Shown here: positions 16,515 to 25,826 of the stretch, piece after piece
How the letters are laid out: every line of letters begins with the position of its first letter
How positions within the stretch are numbered: the stretch's first letter is position 1
From: VMSU01 sp031400755
GTDB taxonomy: Bacteria > Desulfobacterota > Desulfobulbia > Desulfobulbales > VMSU01
NCBI GenBank assembly: GCA_031400755.1
Contig: JANNQL010000009.1
Location: forward strand, 1 to 57,662
Length of the DNA stretch: 57,662 nucleotides
Direction of reading: 5' to 3'
Program-made: the position numbers and the translations under genes
The notes under the pieces: model-generated
The model's database searches: none
What the model was told of the DNA's origin: nothing
What the model saw: only the letters and a program-made list of their open reading frames with translations

Positions 16515-17740
16515 GACCGTGGATCGTCAGCGCCTGTTTCCTCCTGCTGGTAACGGCCGCCCCCTGCGGGGGCAGGGACGAACAGGATAACCTAGGCGGC
16601 GCTCCCCAGGCCGGCAACAACGGCGCACCTGACCACAGCCAACATGGCGGCGTGCCCGTGGTTGGCAAGGACACCACGCCGCCCCAGGCCGGGCAAGGCG
16701 CCCCCCCCGGCTATGCCCCGGTGCAGATCGACGACAGCCGTCGGCAGCTCCTCGGCATCCGGAGTGTGGCGGTTGCCCGGACAAAGCTCAAGAAGACCAT
16801 CCGCACCGTGGGTCTCGTCAGTGCCGACGAGACCCGGGCCTCGCAGGTGCACGTGAAGTTCGAGGGCTTCATCGAGCGGATTTTCGTGAACTACGTCGGG
16901 CAGGTGGTCCGCAAAGGGCAGCCGCTCTTCACCATCTACAGCCAGGACCTTCTGGCGGCCCAGCAGGAGTACCTCGCCTCAAAGGCTGCTCTCGAACGGC
17001 TCCTGGCGACTCAGGTGACGGAACCGAACCGCAACGCCTTCAAGGGCCTGGTGGCCGCTTCACGTCAGCGCCTTGAACTCTTTGACGTGCCGCCTGGCTT
17101 GTTGGAGCAAATCGACCGGACCGGCGCCCCGGAGCGCTACATCACCATTGCCTCTCCGCGCCACGGAACGGTGACGGAGAAGCGGGCCGTGGCCGGGGTC
17201 GCAGTCGACCCCATGACGCCCCTCTACGTCATCGCCGACCTAAGGCAGGTCTGGGTGCTTGCCGACCTGTACGAACGCGACATGGCCCTGGTAAGTCCGG
17301 GGCAGGAAGCGCACCTCACCATCGACGCCCTTCCCGGGCGTAAGCTCTCCGGGGCGGTGACCTTCATCAGCCCGACGGTCGGCGACACCACCCGCACCGC
17401 CAAGGCCCGAATCGAGTTTGACAATGCCGCAGGCCTCCTGAAGCCCGGCATGTACGCCACGGTACTGTTCGACCTGGACCTGGGCGAGGGCATCGCAATT
17501 CCGGAAGACGCCATCATCGACACGGGGGAACGCACGATCGTCTTCGTCGCCGGCCGTGACGGGCACTTCGAGCCCCGACCGATCGAGGTGGGCATCTCCA
17601 GCGCCGGCCAGGTGCAAGTGCTCTCGGGGCTGACCGAGGGTGAGTCCATCGCCGAGACCGGGCAGTTCCTGTTGGATTCGGAGAGCCGCCTCCGGGCTGC
17701 CGCCTCCGGGGGCCAAGCTCCCGCCCACCAGGGACACTGA
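16511..17740 (+). CDS. RND efflux periplasmic adaptor subunit (CusB family)
   Basis: 409 residues. A signal-like N-terminus (WIVSACFLLLVTAAPCGG) ends in a possible lipobox Cys. Then a His/Gly/Pro-rich stretch (DHSQHGG), the adaptor beta-barrel and lipoyl parts (RTVGLVSADETRASQVHVKF, EGFIERIFVNYVGQVVRKGQ) and a helical hairpin (QDLLAAQQEYLASKAAL). This is the membrane-fusion component of a CusCBA-type heavy-metal exporter that links pump and outer membrane channel. It overlaps the upstream gene by four bases and is followed eight bases later by the pump. The extra Cys/His near the N-terminus may bind metal. Confidence 0.9.
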   Translation: MRPWIVSACFLLLVTAAPCGGRDEQDNLGGAPQAGNNGAPDHSQHGGVPVVGKDTTPPQAGQGAPPGYAPVQIDDSRRQLLGIRSVAVARTKLKKTIRTVGLVSADETRASQVHVKFEGFIERIFVNYVGQVVRKGQPLFTIYSQDLLAAQQEYLASKAALERLLATQVTEPNRNAFKGLVAASRQRLELFDVPPGLLEQIDRTGAPERYITIASPRHGTVTEKRAVAGVAVDPMTPLYVIADLRQVWVLADLYERDMALVSPGQEAHLTIDALPGRKLSGAVTFISPTVGDTTRTAKARIEFDNAAGLLKPGMYATVLFDLDLGEGIAIPEDAIIDTGERTIVFVAGRDGHFEPRPIEVGISSAGQVQVLSGLTEGESIAETGQFLLDSESRLRAAASGGQAPAHQGH

Positions 17741-17748
17741 GCCGCGCC

Positions 17749-20700
17749 ATGGGCTTCCTTGAGCAGGTCATAGAGGCGTCGGCGAGGAAGCGGTTCATCG
17801 TCTTTATCGCCACGGCCCTGCTGCTGGCCGGCGGCATCGCCTCCATCCTCCGCACCCCGCTGGACGCCCTGCCCGACCTCTCGGACACCCAGGTGATCGT
17901 CTTCACCGAGTGGATGGGCCGGGGGCCCACGCTGGTGGAAGACCAGGTCACCTACCCCCTGGTCACGACGTTCCTCGCCGCGCCCAAAGTGAAGGTGGTC
18001 CGCAGCTTCACCATGTTCGGCATGTCCTTCGTGTACATCATCTTCGAGGACGGCACCGACATCTACTGGGCACGCTCGCGCGTACTCGAATACCTGTCCA
18101 AACTCCAGGGACGGCTGCCGGCGGGCGTGACGCCGCAGATGGGGCCGGATGCCACCGGGGTCGGCTGGGTCTACGAGTACGCCCTGGTAAGTCGCTGTCA
18201 GGAAGGAAACCCGACGCCGTGCGCCACCTTGCAGGAACTGCGGAGCTTCCAGGACTGGTTCCTGCGCTACTCACTGGCCTCGGTTCCGGGCGTGGCGGAG
18301 GTGGCGAGCCTCGGCGGCTACCAGAAGCAATACCAGGTCGAGATCGACCCCACCAAACTCCAGGCCTTTCGCCTCTCGCTCCCGGACGTCGTGTCGGCAA
18401 TCCGCATGTCGAACGGCGACGTCGGCGGGCGCGTGCTGGAGGTGGCCGGGCACGAGTACACCATCCGCGGCCTCGGCTACGTTGCCCATAAGGAGGACCT
18501 CGAAGAGATCGCGGTGACGACCGACGCCCGCGGCACGCCCGTGCGTCTCAGGGACATCGCCAAGATTCAGGTGGGCGGCAACATCCGGCGGGGGCTGGCG
18601 GAACTCGACGGTGAGGGGGAGGTCGTCGGCGGCATCGTCGTTATGCGCTACGGCGAGAACGCCCTCGCCGTAATCGATCGCGTCAAGGCCCGCATCGAGG
18701 AGCTGCGCCCCGGTTTTCCCCCAGGCGTGGAGCTCGTCCCGACCTACGACCGCGGCCCGCTGATTCGCGGCTCCGTCCAGACACTCACCAACAACCTCGT
18801 CCTGGTCATGGTGACGGTGGTGCTGATGATCATCCTCTTTCTTTTCCACGTGCGCTCGTCGCTGGTGGCGGCCATCACCCTCCCGATCGCCGTGGCCCTG
18901 TCGTTCATCCCGATGTACCTGATGGGCATTACCGCCAACATCATGTCCCTGGCGGGCATCATCATCGCCGTTGGCGACATGGTGGACTCCGCAGTCGTGC
19001 TGGTGGAAAACGCCCATCGCAAGCTCGAGCGCGATGGCGGACGCCGGGACCGCACAGAGGTGGTGATCGAGGCGGCGCGCGAGCTCGGCCCGGCCATCTT
19101 CGGTTCGCTCCTGATCATCACCCTGGCCTTCCTCCCCGTGTTCACCTTAGAGGCGCAGGAGGGTCGTCTCTTCAAGCCGCTGGCCTACACCAAGTCCTTC
19201 TCCATGGCGTTTGCCTGCCTGCTGTCAGTAACGCTCGTGCCGGCGCTGATGGTCACCTTCGTGCGCGGGCGTATTCGTCCCGAGATGCAGAACCCCATCA
19301 ACCGGCTCCTCATCGCCTGCTACCGGCCGGTGGTGCGGCTCCTGATCCGTGGGAGATTCGTGGTCGCCGCCATGGTGCTCGCCCTGCTGGTGGCGACTAT
19401 CTACCCGTGGAGCAAGCTCGGATCGGAGTTCATGCCCCCGCTTGACGAGGGCTCGATCCTCTTCATGCCCATCACCGTCCCCGGCATCTCGATCGAAGAG
19501 GCGAAGCGGCTGGTCCAGGCCCAGGACCTGATCCTAAAGGCGTTTCCCGAGGTGGAGCGGGTCTTCGGCAAGGCCGGCCGGGCCGAGACGGCCACCGACC
19601 CGGCGCCCCTCTCGATGATCGAGACGGTCATCACGCTCAAGCCCCCGACGCAGTGGCGGCCCGGGATGACCAAGGAGCGGCTGGTCGAAGAGATGTCGGC
19701 GGCCCTGCAAATGCCCGGCCTCCAGAACGCCTGGACGATGCCGATCAAGGCGCGGGTGGACATGCTCACCACTGGGATCCGCACGCCGATCGGCGTCAAG
19801 GTCTTCGGCAAGGACCTCAAGGACATAGCTAGCGTTGCCGAAGACCTTGAGCGGGTCCTCAAGGACGTCCCCGGGACGCAATCGGTCTATGCCGAGCGTG
19901 AGCTGGGGGGGTTCTTCCTGGACTTCGTGCCTGATCGGGCGGCCATCGGCAGGTATGGCCTGAAGGTGATGGAGGTCCTGCAAATCGTGGAGACCGCCAT
20001 TGGCGGCGAGGACATCGACACGACCGTGGAAGGACGCGAACGCTACACGATCAACGTCCGCTATCCGCGGGAACTCCGGAGCAGTGTCGAGAAGCTGCGT
20101 GGGGTGCTGGTGTCCGTCCCCTCGCCGGGCGGTGCCCCTGCCGCGGCGGGAGGCGGAGGCATGTCGAGCGCGGCGGCGGGCGCGGACAGCGGCATGGGCT
20201 CAAGTCCCGCGACGCAAATCCCCCTGGGCCAACTCGGCCAATTCAAGGTCAGCATGGGGCCACCGATGATCAAGAGCGAGGGGGGGCTGTTGACCGGCTG
20301 GGTGTATGTGGACGTCACCAGCCGGGACATCGGCAGTTACGTGAAAAGCGCCAAGGCCAAGGTCGCTCAGGAACTCAAGCTCAAACCCGGCACCTACCTG
20401 AAGTGGACGGGGCAATACGAATTCCTGGAGCGCATCCAGGCCCGCATGAAGATCGTCGTCCCGCTGACCCTGCTGATTATTCTCATTATCCTCTACCTGA
20501 ACTTCCAGGGTTTGCCCCAGGCGCTGATCGTGATGCTCTCGGTGCCTTTCGCCGCCATCGGCTCCATCTGGCTCCTGTATGTGATGGAGTTCAACACCTC
20601 CATGGCGGTGTGGGTGGGCATGATCGCACTCCTGGGCATCGCCACCGAGACCGCATCGATCATGATGGTCTACCTCGACCAGGGCTACGAGACCTGGCGC

Positions 20701-21027
20701 CGGGAAGGCCGCATCCGTTCGGTGGCCGATCTCATCGACATGGCCGTGGAGTCGGCCACCCTCAGGGTACGGCCGCTGGTCATGACGGTGGGCATGAACA
20801 TCGTTGGTCTCGTGCCGGTCATGGTGGACACTGGCGTCGGGTCGGATGTGGCCAAACGCGTTGCGGCGCCCCTCTGGGGAGGTCTGATCTCGCTGACCAT
20901 CCTCACGCTGGCGGTAATCCCCGCCTTCTACGTCATCTGGCGGGGGTTCCAGCTCCGTCGCGCCCTCCCGGGCAGCGCCGCCCCCGCAGACGAAGGGCTG
21001 TTCCGGGAGGCGCTTGATGAGCATTGA
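17749..21027 (+). CDS. cusA: Heavy-metal RND efflux pump (CusA type)
   Basis: 1092 residues. The start (LDALPDLSDTQVIVFTEW, VTYPLVTTFLAAPKVKVVRS) and GPDATGVGWVYEYALV are characteristic of the HME-RND family on the CusA (Cu/Ag) branch. Twelve membrane helices are expected; the proton-relay segment VGDMVDSAVVLVENAHRKLE is visible in the fourth-helix region. An unusual Gly/Ala/Ser-rich insert (GGAPAAAGGGG and following, about residues 795-825) lies in the second periplasmic half. No CusF chaperone or metal-sensing regulator is adjacent. Strong G+C bias of the three genes compared with both neighbours suggests acquisition by transfer. Substrate Cu/Ag is inferred from family. Confidence 0.92.
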   Translation: MGFLEQVIEASARKRFIVFIATALLLAGGIASILRTPLDALPDLSDTQVIVFTEWMGRGPTLVEDQVTYPLVTTFLAAPKVKVVRSFTMFGMSFVYIIFEDGTDIYWARSRVLEYLSKLQGRLPAGVTPQMGPDATGVGWVYEYALVSRCQEGNPTPCATLQELRSFQDWFLRYSLASVPGVAEVASLGGYQKQYQVEIDPTKLQAFRLSLPDVVSAIRMSNGDVGGRVLEVAGHEYTIRGLGYVAHKEDLEEIAVTTDARGTPVRLRDIAKIQVGGNIRRGLAELDGEGEVVGGIVVMRYGENALAVIDRVKARIEELRPGFPPGVELVPTYDRGPLIRGSVQTLTNNLVLVMVTVVLMIILFLFHVRSSLVAAITLPIAVALSFIPMYLMGITANIMSLAGIIIAVGDMVDSAVVLVENAHRKLERDGGRRDRTEVVIEAARELGPAIFGSLLIITLAFLPVFTLEAQEGRLFKPLAYTKSFSMAFACLLSVTLVPALMVTFVRGRIRPEMQNPINRLLIACYRPVVRLLIRGRFVVAAMVLALLVATIYPWSKLGSEFMPPLDEGSILFMPITVPGISIEEAKRLVQAQDLILKAFPEVERVFGKAGRAETATDPAPLSMIETVITLKPPTQWRPGMTKERLVEEMSAALQMPGLQNAWTMPIKARVDMLTTGIRTPIGVKVFGKDLKDIASVAEDLERVLKDVPGTQSVYAERELGGFFLDFVPDRAAIGRYGLKVMEVLQIVETAIGGEDIDTTVEGRERYTINVRYPRELRSSVEKLRGVLVSVPSPGGAPAAAGGGGMSSAAAGADSGMGSSPATQIPLGQLGQFKVSMGPPMIKSEGGLLTGWVYVDVTSRDIGSYVKSAKAKVAQELKLKPGTYLKWTGQYEFLERIQARMKIVVPLTLLIILIILYLNFQGLPQALIVMLSVPFAAIGSIWLLYVMEFNTSMAVWVGMIALLGIATETASIMMVYLDQGYETWRREGRIRSVADLIDMAVESATLRVRPLVMTVGMNIVGLVPVMVDTGVGSDVAKRVAAPLWGGLISLTILTLAVIPAFYVIWRGFQLRRALPGSAAPADEGLFREALDEH

Positions 21028-21138
21028 TGTAGGTCAATAAAAGTGGCGGCCAACTAAAGCCCCCCACATTTCCCTTGTCGATCATAACGCCCCGGTCTAT
21101 TATGGGCTTGCATCTCCCCATTGCCCTCCGGAGCCACG

Positions 21139-23019
21139 ATGACCGACCCTTATTTTTCCAAGACCCGATTCTTCAACCTGATGCGCTACACCTGGACCCT
21201 GCTCGCGGTCTGGACCGCCATCCTTGCCGGCCTCTTGACCAAGGAGTTCTTCGACATCAAGCTGTACGCTGCAGAAATCGCCTTAAACACTGCCCGTGCC
21301 CATCTCAACAAGGACACCTCCTTTAGACTCTGGGGTTCAATGCATGGCGGAGTCTATGTCCCGACCTTAGATGATATTCAACCGAACCCATACCTGGCCC
21401 ATTTCCCTGAACGCGACATCATCACCCCCTCCGGCAAACACCTGACCCTGATGAACCCGGAGTACATGCTGCGCAACTTAAATGAGACCTTTTCGGAGCT
21501 CTATGGGGTAGCGGGCCATATCACCAGCCTCAAACCCTTGCGCCCCGAAAACAGCGCCGATCCCTGGGAGACCAAGGCCCTGCACGCCTTTGAAAACGGG
21601 GGCAAAGAGGTGATCGAAACCATCTACACCAAGAACGATCCACCAATTCTTCGTCTGATGCAACCCCTCTATGTCACCCCTGAATGTATGAAGTGCCATG
21701 GTCATCAAGGCTACAAGCTCGGCGATATCCGCGGCGGACTCGGCATCAGCCTGCCCATGGCCCCCTTTCTCAAGCGCGCCCAAGAGCAGCTCTTGGTCCA
21801 CACCATCTCCATCGTCCTCCTCTGGTTTTTGGGTTGTCTTGGCCTGCTGGTGGGTTCGGAACGGCTCAGGAAAAGCACCACCAAACTCGCCCTGTCCAAT
21901 GTCGGTATGCAGAGGAAAATTGAGGAACGGAAACGAGTGGAAATCGCCCTGCAGAAGGAAAGCTCCTTTACCGCAGCGGTGCTCGATACGGCCGGGGCAC
22001 TGATCATGGTCTTGAATACTCGAGGCGAGATTATCCGTTTCAATCAGACCAGTGAAATCATCTCCGGCTACGATTTCCGCGAAGTGGCGGGTCGAGTTTT
22101 CTGGGAAATCCTGTTGCCGCCGGAAGAACGTGACCAGGTGGCGAAAATCTTTGCCGCCATCCAAAACGACCACTTCCCTCCTAAACTGGAACAATCCCTT
22201 ATCACCCGCAGTAATGAACGCCGGATCATCGACTGGGCCAACACCACCTTCCAGGACGATGATGGCACTATCGAGTACCTCATCAGCATCGGCATCGATA
22301 TCACCGAGGAAAAACAATTGCAGGCCCAGCTCCTCCATGCCGAGAAGCTCTCCGCCATCGGCAAACTGTCGGCCTCCATCGCCCACGAAATCAACAATCC
22401 CCTGTTCGGGATCAAAAACGTCCTTGAACGTCTCCGGGAAAAGGGCTCCTTGTCCCAGGAAAACCTGGAATTCGCCGATCTGGCAGTCCTCGAATGCGAT
22501 CGAATCCGCGACCTGATCAAGGACCTGCAGAATTTCAACCGCCCGACCTCAGGCATCATGACCCCGGTCAACCTGCATAAGGCCTTAGACCATATCCTTC
22601 TGCTCTCCAAAAATGAGATGGAGACCAGGCACATCATGGTCAATAAAGAGTACGCCAGAGACTTAAACGAAATCATGGCCATCGCCGACCAGATCAAGCA
22701 AGTCCTCCTTAATCTGCTCAACAACGCTATAGAGGCCATGCCGACAGGCGGCCGGATTATCATCACCACCAAAAAGTCAGGGAACCAGGCCCTTATCAGC
22801 ATCACTGACTCAGGTAACGGCATTCATCCTAAAGATCTTAGCCACATCTTCGAGCCGTTTTTTAGCACCAAACCAGCCGTCAAAGGGACGGGGTTGGGAT
22901 TATCAGTCACCTATGGTATCATCAAACGCCATGGCGGTGATATCCAGGTGCAGAGCGAGGTCGGCCGAGGCACGACCTTCACCATCAGCATGCCTATCGA
23001 GGGAAAAACAAATGAATAA
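21139..23019 (+). CDS. Sensor histidine kinase with c-type heme (DUF3365/Tll0287-like) and PAS domains
   Basis: 626 residues from MTDPYFSKTRFFNLM, with GGAG five bases upstream. Order: membrane helix (TWTLLAVWTAILAGLLT), a periplasmic DUF3365 domain with a heme c motif CMKCH near residue 183, a second helix (ISIVLLWFLGCLGLLVG), a PAS domain (VLDTAGALIMVLNTRGEIIR), a HisKA box (SASIAHEINNPLFGIKNV) and an HATPase domain (GTGLGLSVTYGI). The covalent heme could let it sense redox state, NO, CO or O2 in the periplasm. Its last eight bases overlap the response regulator, so the pair is co-translated. Confidence 0.92.
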   Translation: MTDPYFSKTRFFNLMRYTWTLLAVWTAILAGLLTKEFFDIKLYAAEIALNTARAHLNKDTSFRLWGSMHGGVYVPTLDDIQPNPYLAHFPERDIITPSGKHLTLMNPEYMLRNLNETFSELYGVAGHITSLKPLRPENSADPWETKALHAFENGGKEVIETIYTKNDPPILRLMQPLYVTPECMKCHGHQGYKLGDIRGGLGISLPMAPFLKRAQEQLLVHTISIVLLWFLGCLGLLVGSERLRKSTTKLALSNVGMQRKIEERKRVEIALQKESSFTAAVLDTAGALIMVLNTRGEIIRFNQTSEIISGYDFREVAGRVFWEILLPPEERDQVAKIFAAIQNDHFPPKLEQSLITRSNERRIIDWANTTFQDDDGTIEYLISIGIDITEEKQLQAQLLHAEKLSAIGKLSASIAHEINNPLFGIKNVLERLREKGSLSQENLEFADLAVLECDRIRDLIKDLQNFNRPTSGIMTPVNLHKALDHILLLSKNEMETRHIMVNKEYARDLNEIMAIADQIKQVLLNLLNNAIEAMPTGGRIIITTKKSGNQALISITDSGNGIHPKDLSHIFEPFFSTKPAVKGTGLGLSVTYGIIKRHGGDIQVQSEVGRGTTFTISMPIEGKTNE

Positions 23020-23596
23020 AAAGACCGTGTTGCTGGTTGACGACGAGGCCATAATCCGCAAGACCCTGGCCGGCAAATTGAACGATGAAGGTTTTACGGT
23101 CCTCACCGCCGATGGCGGCGCCAGCGCCCTGGCCTATTTAGCCACCACCAAAATCAATCTGGTGATCACCGATCTGATGATGGAGGGCATGAACGGCATC
23201 CAAATACTAGAGGCAGTCAAGGCCAAAAATCCGGAGATCGCGGTCATCATCCTCACCGGCTACGGCGAACTGACGTCTGCCATCGACGCCCTGCGCCTGG
23301 GCGCCGACGACTACCTGCTCAAACCCTGCGACTTGAACGAACTGCTGTTTCGGATGAACAAATGCTTAGAGAAGCAGTCTTTGAAACAGATGGTGCAGAT
23401 CTACGAGGACATACTGCCCATCTGTATGGACTGCAAGAAGATCCGGGACGACAGCGGCAGCGAACCAGGCCAGGGCAAGTGGCTGCCGGTGGACCAGTAC
23501 CTCACCAAGAAGGCCGGCAAGAGCATGTCCCACGGCTATTGCCCGGATTGCGGCAAAAACTTTCTAGCTTCAATTGAAAAGCGGTTGAAGAAGTAA
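23012..23596 (+). CDS. Response regulator with a four-cysteine C-terminal motif
   Basis: 194 residues from MNKKTVLLVDDEAIIRK. A receiver domain (acid pair in VDDE, phospho-acceptor Asp in VITDLMMEGMNG, Lys in LLKPCDLNELLF) is followed by a helix and a tail with ICMDCKKIRDD and HGYCPDCGKNF. This CxxC...CxxC tail is common behind PAS or REC domains in Desulfobacterota and Geobacter-like bacteria. It may bind zinc or iron, but its function is not known to me. No DNA-binding domain is present, so output is likely through protein contacts. Partner of the upstream heme kinase. Confidence 0.88.
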   Translation: MNKKTVLLVDDEAIIRKTLAGKLNDEGFTVLTADGGASALAYLATTKINLVITDLMMEGMNGIQILEAVKAKNPEIAVIILTGYGELTSAIDALRLGADDYLLKPCDLNELLFRMNKCLEKQSLKQMVQIYEDILPICMDCKKIRDDSGSEPGQGKWLPVDQYLTKKAGKSMSHGYCPDCGKNFLASIEKRLKK

Positions 23597-23633
23597 TGAG
23601 TAGTACTCAAAACCGAGACTATGGAGACGAATA

Positions 23634-24878
23634 ATGCCCAATTCTAGGCAAATAAAAAAAGCCGGTATTCCTCGAATTGAATCACTGCGAGTCGAAAATT
23701 ACCGGGCTCTAAAAAAAGTGGACCTCGACAAGCTCACACCTATGACCGTGCTGCTTGGACCAAACGGTAGTGGCAAGTCGACGATTTTTGATGTGTTCAA
23801 TTTTTTATCGGAATGTTTCCAATTTGGTCTGCGCTATGCGTGGGATCGGCGTGGACGTGGTAAGGAATTAAAAACACGCGGTGCGACTGGGCCAATTGTG
23901 TTTGAGCTGAAATACCGTGAGCGGCCTAAAACCCCGGTCATTACCTATCACTTGGCCATCGATGAGGGCATCAAAGGACCGGAAATTGTCGAGGAATGGT
24001 TACAGTGGCGACGTGGTCAAACGGGACAGCCATTTAGGTTCTTAGAGTTTCGTCGAGGTATCGGCAAGGCGGCCAGTGGCGAGGCGCCAGATTCTGAGGA
24101 TGTGCGCATAGACACGAATCTACGTTCACCCGATTTGATCGCAGTGAATACATTGGGCCAATTTACCGAGCATCCACGAGTTGCCGCGTTACGTGAGTTC
24201 ATCACTGATTGGTATGTTTCTTACCTTTCTATTGATCAGGCTCGCAATCAACCAGAAGCAGGTCCGCAAGAGCGCTTAAGTAAAAGCGGAGAGAATCTTC
24301 CTAATGTGATTCAGTTTCTAAAGGAACGGCATCCAGAACGGTTGGAACAGATATTCTCCGTTCTTAGGAGGCGTATTCCACGGCTTGAACGTGTGGATGC
24401 CGATTTAATGCCTGATGGCCGTTTGTTGCTTCAAATCAAAGACGCACCTTTCGAGCAGCCCGTACTTTCCAAATTTGCTTCGGATGGCACGATGAAAATG
24501 TTGGCATATCTGACGGTGCTATATGACCCAGAGCCACCTCGCTTTATCGGTATTGAGGAGCCTGAAAATTTCCTACATCCCCGCTTGCTGCCGGAACTTT
24601 CAGAAGAGTGTCGCGCAGCTTCTGAACGTTCACAACTTTTGATTACTAGCCACTCGCCGTTTCTTCTGAACGCGATGCGGGCTGAAGAAGTGCGTGTGCT
24701 ATACCGTGACGAACTGGGATTTACTCAAGCGGTTCGCGCTAGTGAGATTCAGGGCATTCCTGACTTCATCCAAGCGGGCGCTACGTTAGGGCATTTATGG
24801 ATGGAAGGACATTTTGGCATTGGCGATCCCTTAATCAACCAAGGCGCACCACGCCCTACTATGCGGAGGCGCGGCTGA
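23634..24878 (+). CDS. AAA family ATPase (RecF/OLD-like, AAA_21 type), two-gene putative defence module
   Basis: 414 residues. Walker A is LGPNGSGKST (about 41-50), an ABC-like signature is FASDGTMKML (about 281-290), Walker B is FIGIEEPENFLHP (about 304-316) and the switch His is in LLITSHSPF (His340). The N-terminal phrase VENYRALKKVDL is the usual start of this clade. The middle is a variable helical insert. It is immediately followed by a DUF4276 gene (TGATG overlap). Similar ATPases act as sensors or clamps in PARIS, Gabija and OLD systems. Base composition is lower in G+C than the upstream genes, which supports recent transfer. Confidence 0.88.
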   Translation: MPNSRQIKKAGIPRIESLRVENYRALKKVDLDKLTPMTVLLGPNGSGKSTIFDVFNFLSECFQFGLRYAWDRRGRGKELKTRGATGPIVFELKYRERPKTPVITYHLAIDEGIKGPEIVEEWLQWRRGQTGQPFRFLEFRRGIGKAASGEAPDSEDVRIDTNLRSPDLIAVNTLGQFTEHPRVAALREFITDWYVSYLSIDQARNQPEAGPQERLSKSGENLPNVIQFLKERHPERLEQIFSVLRRRIPRLERVDADLMPDGRLLLQIKDAPFEQPVLSKFASDGTMKMLAYLTVLYDPEPPRFIGIEEPENFLHPRLLPELSEECRAASERSQLLITSHSPFLLNAMRAEEVRVLYRDELGFTQAVRASEIQGIPDFIQAGATLGHLWMEGHFGIGDPLINQGAPRPTMRRRG

Positions 24879-25498
24879 TGTTGGAAAAGTTGATTGTTTT
24901 CGTCGAAGAGCCTTCTATGGAAGCGGCCCTTGAGCATTTGCTGCCCAAAATACTGCATAATGTAGATTTCGAAATAAGAAGATTTCAATGCAAGGACGAG
25001 TTGCTCAAAAAGCTGCCTGATCGTCTGCGCGCTTACAGCGCTTGGTTGCCGCAAAGCTGGGCAATTTTGGTTTTGTTGGATCGCGATGGCGATGACTGTC
25101 TGACATTGAAGCAGACCTTGGAAAGGATGGCGGCAAGAGCTGGGTTGATCAGTAAAACCAGCGCTGGTAATGACATGCCCTTTCAAGTGGCCAGCCGTAT
25201 TGCCATCGAAGAGTTGGAGGCGTGGTTTTTTGGTGATTGGCTGGCCGTACAAGCAGCTTATCCTCGTGTGCCACCCACGATTCCGCATAAAGCTGGGTAT
25301 CGCATACCGGATGCCATACTTGGCGGCACTTGGGAGGCCCTGGAAAGAGTACTAAAAAAAGGAGGTTATTTCTCTACAGGGCTACGAAAGATTGAGTGCG
25401 CACGAGCAGTGGCACATCACATGGTGCCAGCTAGGAATACTTCGAGAAGTTTTCAAGAATTCGGCAAGGCGGTTTCTGCCGCATTAGCATGGATTTGA
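24878..25498 (+). CDS. DUF4276 protein (TOPRIM-like), partner of the AAA ATPase
   Basis: 206 residues from MLEKLIVFVEEPSMEAALEHL, starting in the stop codon of the ATPase. It carries a TOPRIM-type acid pattern: Glu10/Glu11 after a beta strand, a DxDxD-like cluster LLDRDGDD (Asp68, Asp70, Asp72), and Glu111 in IAIEELEAWFFGD. DUF4276 proteins are routinely encoded with AAA_21 ATPases. The arrangement parallels PARIS, where an ATPase holds a TOPRIM nuclease until triggered by a phage protein, but this protein is DUF4276, not DUF4435. Toxic nuclease activity is inference. The frame is open further upstream inside the ATPase gene; I prefer the overlapping start. Confidence 0.82.
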   Translation: MLEKLIVFVEEPSMEAALEHLLPKILHNVDFEIRRFQCKDELLKKLPDRLRAYSAWLPQSWAILVLLDRDGDDCLTLKQTLERMAARAGLISKTSAGNDMPFQVASRIAIEELEAWFFGDWLAVQAAYPRVPPTIPHKAGYRIPDAILGGTWEALERVLKKGGYFSTGLRKIECARAVAHHMVPARNTSRSFQEFGKAVSAALAWI

Positions 25499-25724
25499 GT
25501 TAGAAGCCACTTGATAGTGGGTCGTGAAGGGGTGAGGGGTCGCGGGGATTAACCAAGCTAACAGCCTGATAAATTGTGTAAAAATGGTAACAAAGCACCA
25601 TTCCATATGGCTATAATGAGTTTTTTGGTATAAAAAATTATTTCTTAAAATCTGTCTCGTTTATTCATGCTGGAGACAGATAATATTATTGTAAAATCTT
25701 AAACTTGCAAGGGAGGGAAGCCAC

Positions 25725-25826
25725 ATGTCCAAATCAGAAGATGCAAAAAAAGCCGAGAAGAAAAAGCCACTGAAAACAGCTAAAGAAAAGAAGCTGGCCA
25801 AACAGGAAAAAAAGAAGCAAAAATGA
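25725..25826 (+). CDS. Lysine-rich 33-residue small protein
   Basis: ATG at 25725 preceded by GGGAGG with a good spacing. The product MSKSEDAKKAEKKKPLKTAK... is nearly half lysine and contains no hydrophobic core, so it should be disordered and may bind nucleic acid. It overlaps the next tiny ORF by ATGA. A TATAAT at 25612-25617 lies upstream without a clear partner hexamer. Coding status rests on the ribosome site only. Confidence 0.4.
   Translation: MSKSEDAKKAEKKKPLKTAKEKKLAKQEKKKQK

Noticed and set aside
20200..21024. 274-residue minus-strand ORF opposite cusA
   Set aside because: A shadow of G+C-rich coding DNA; His/Asp/Glu-rich and without family features.
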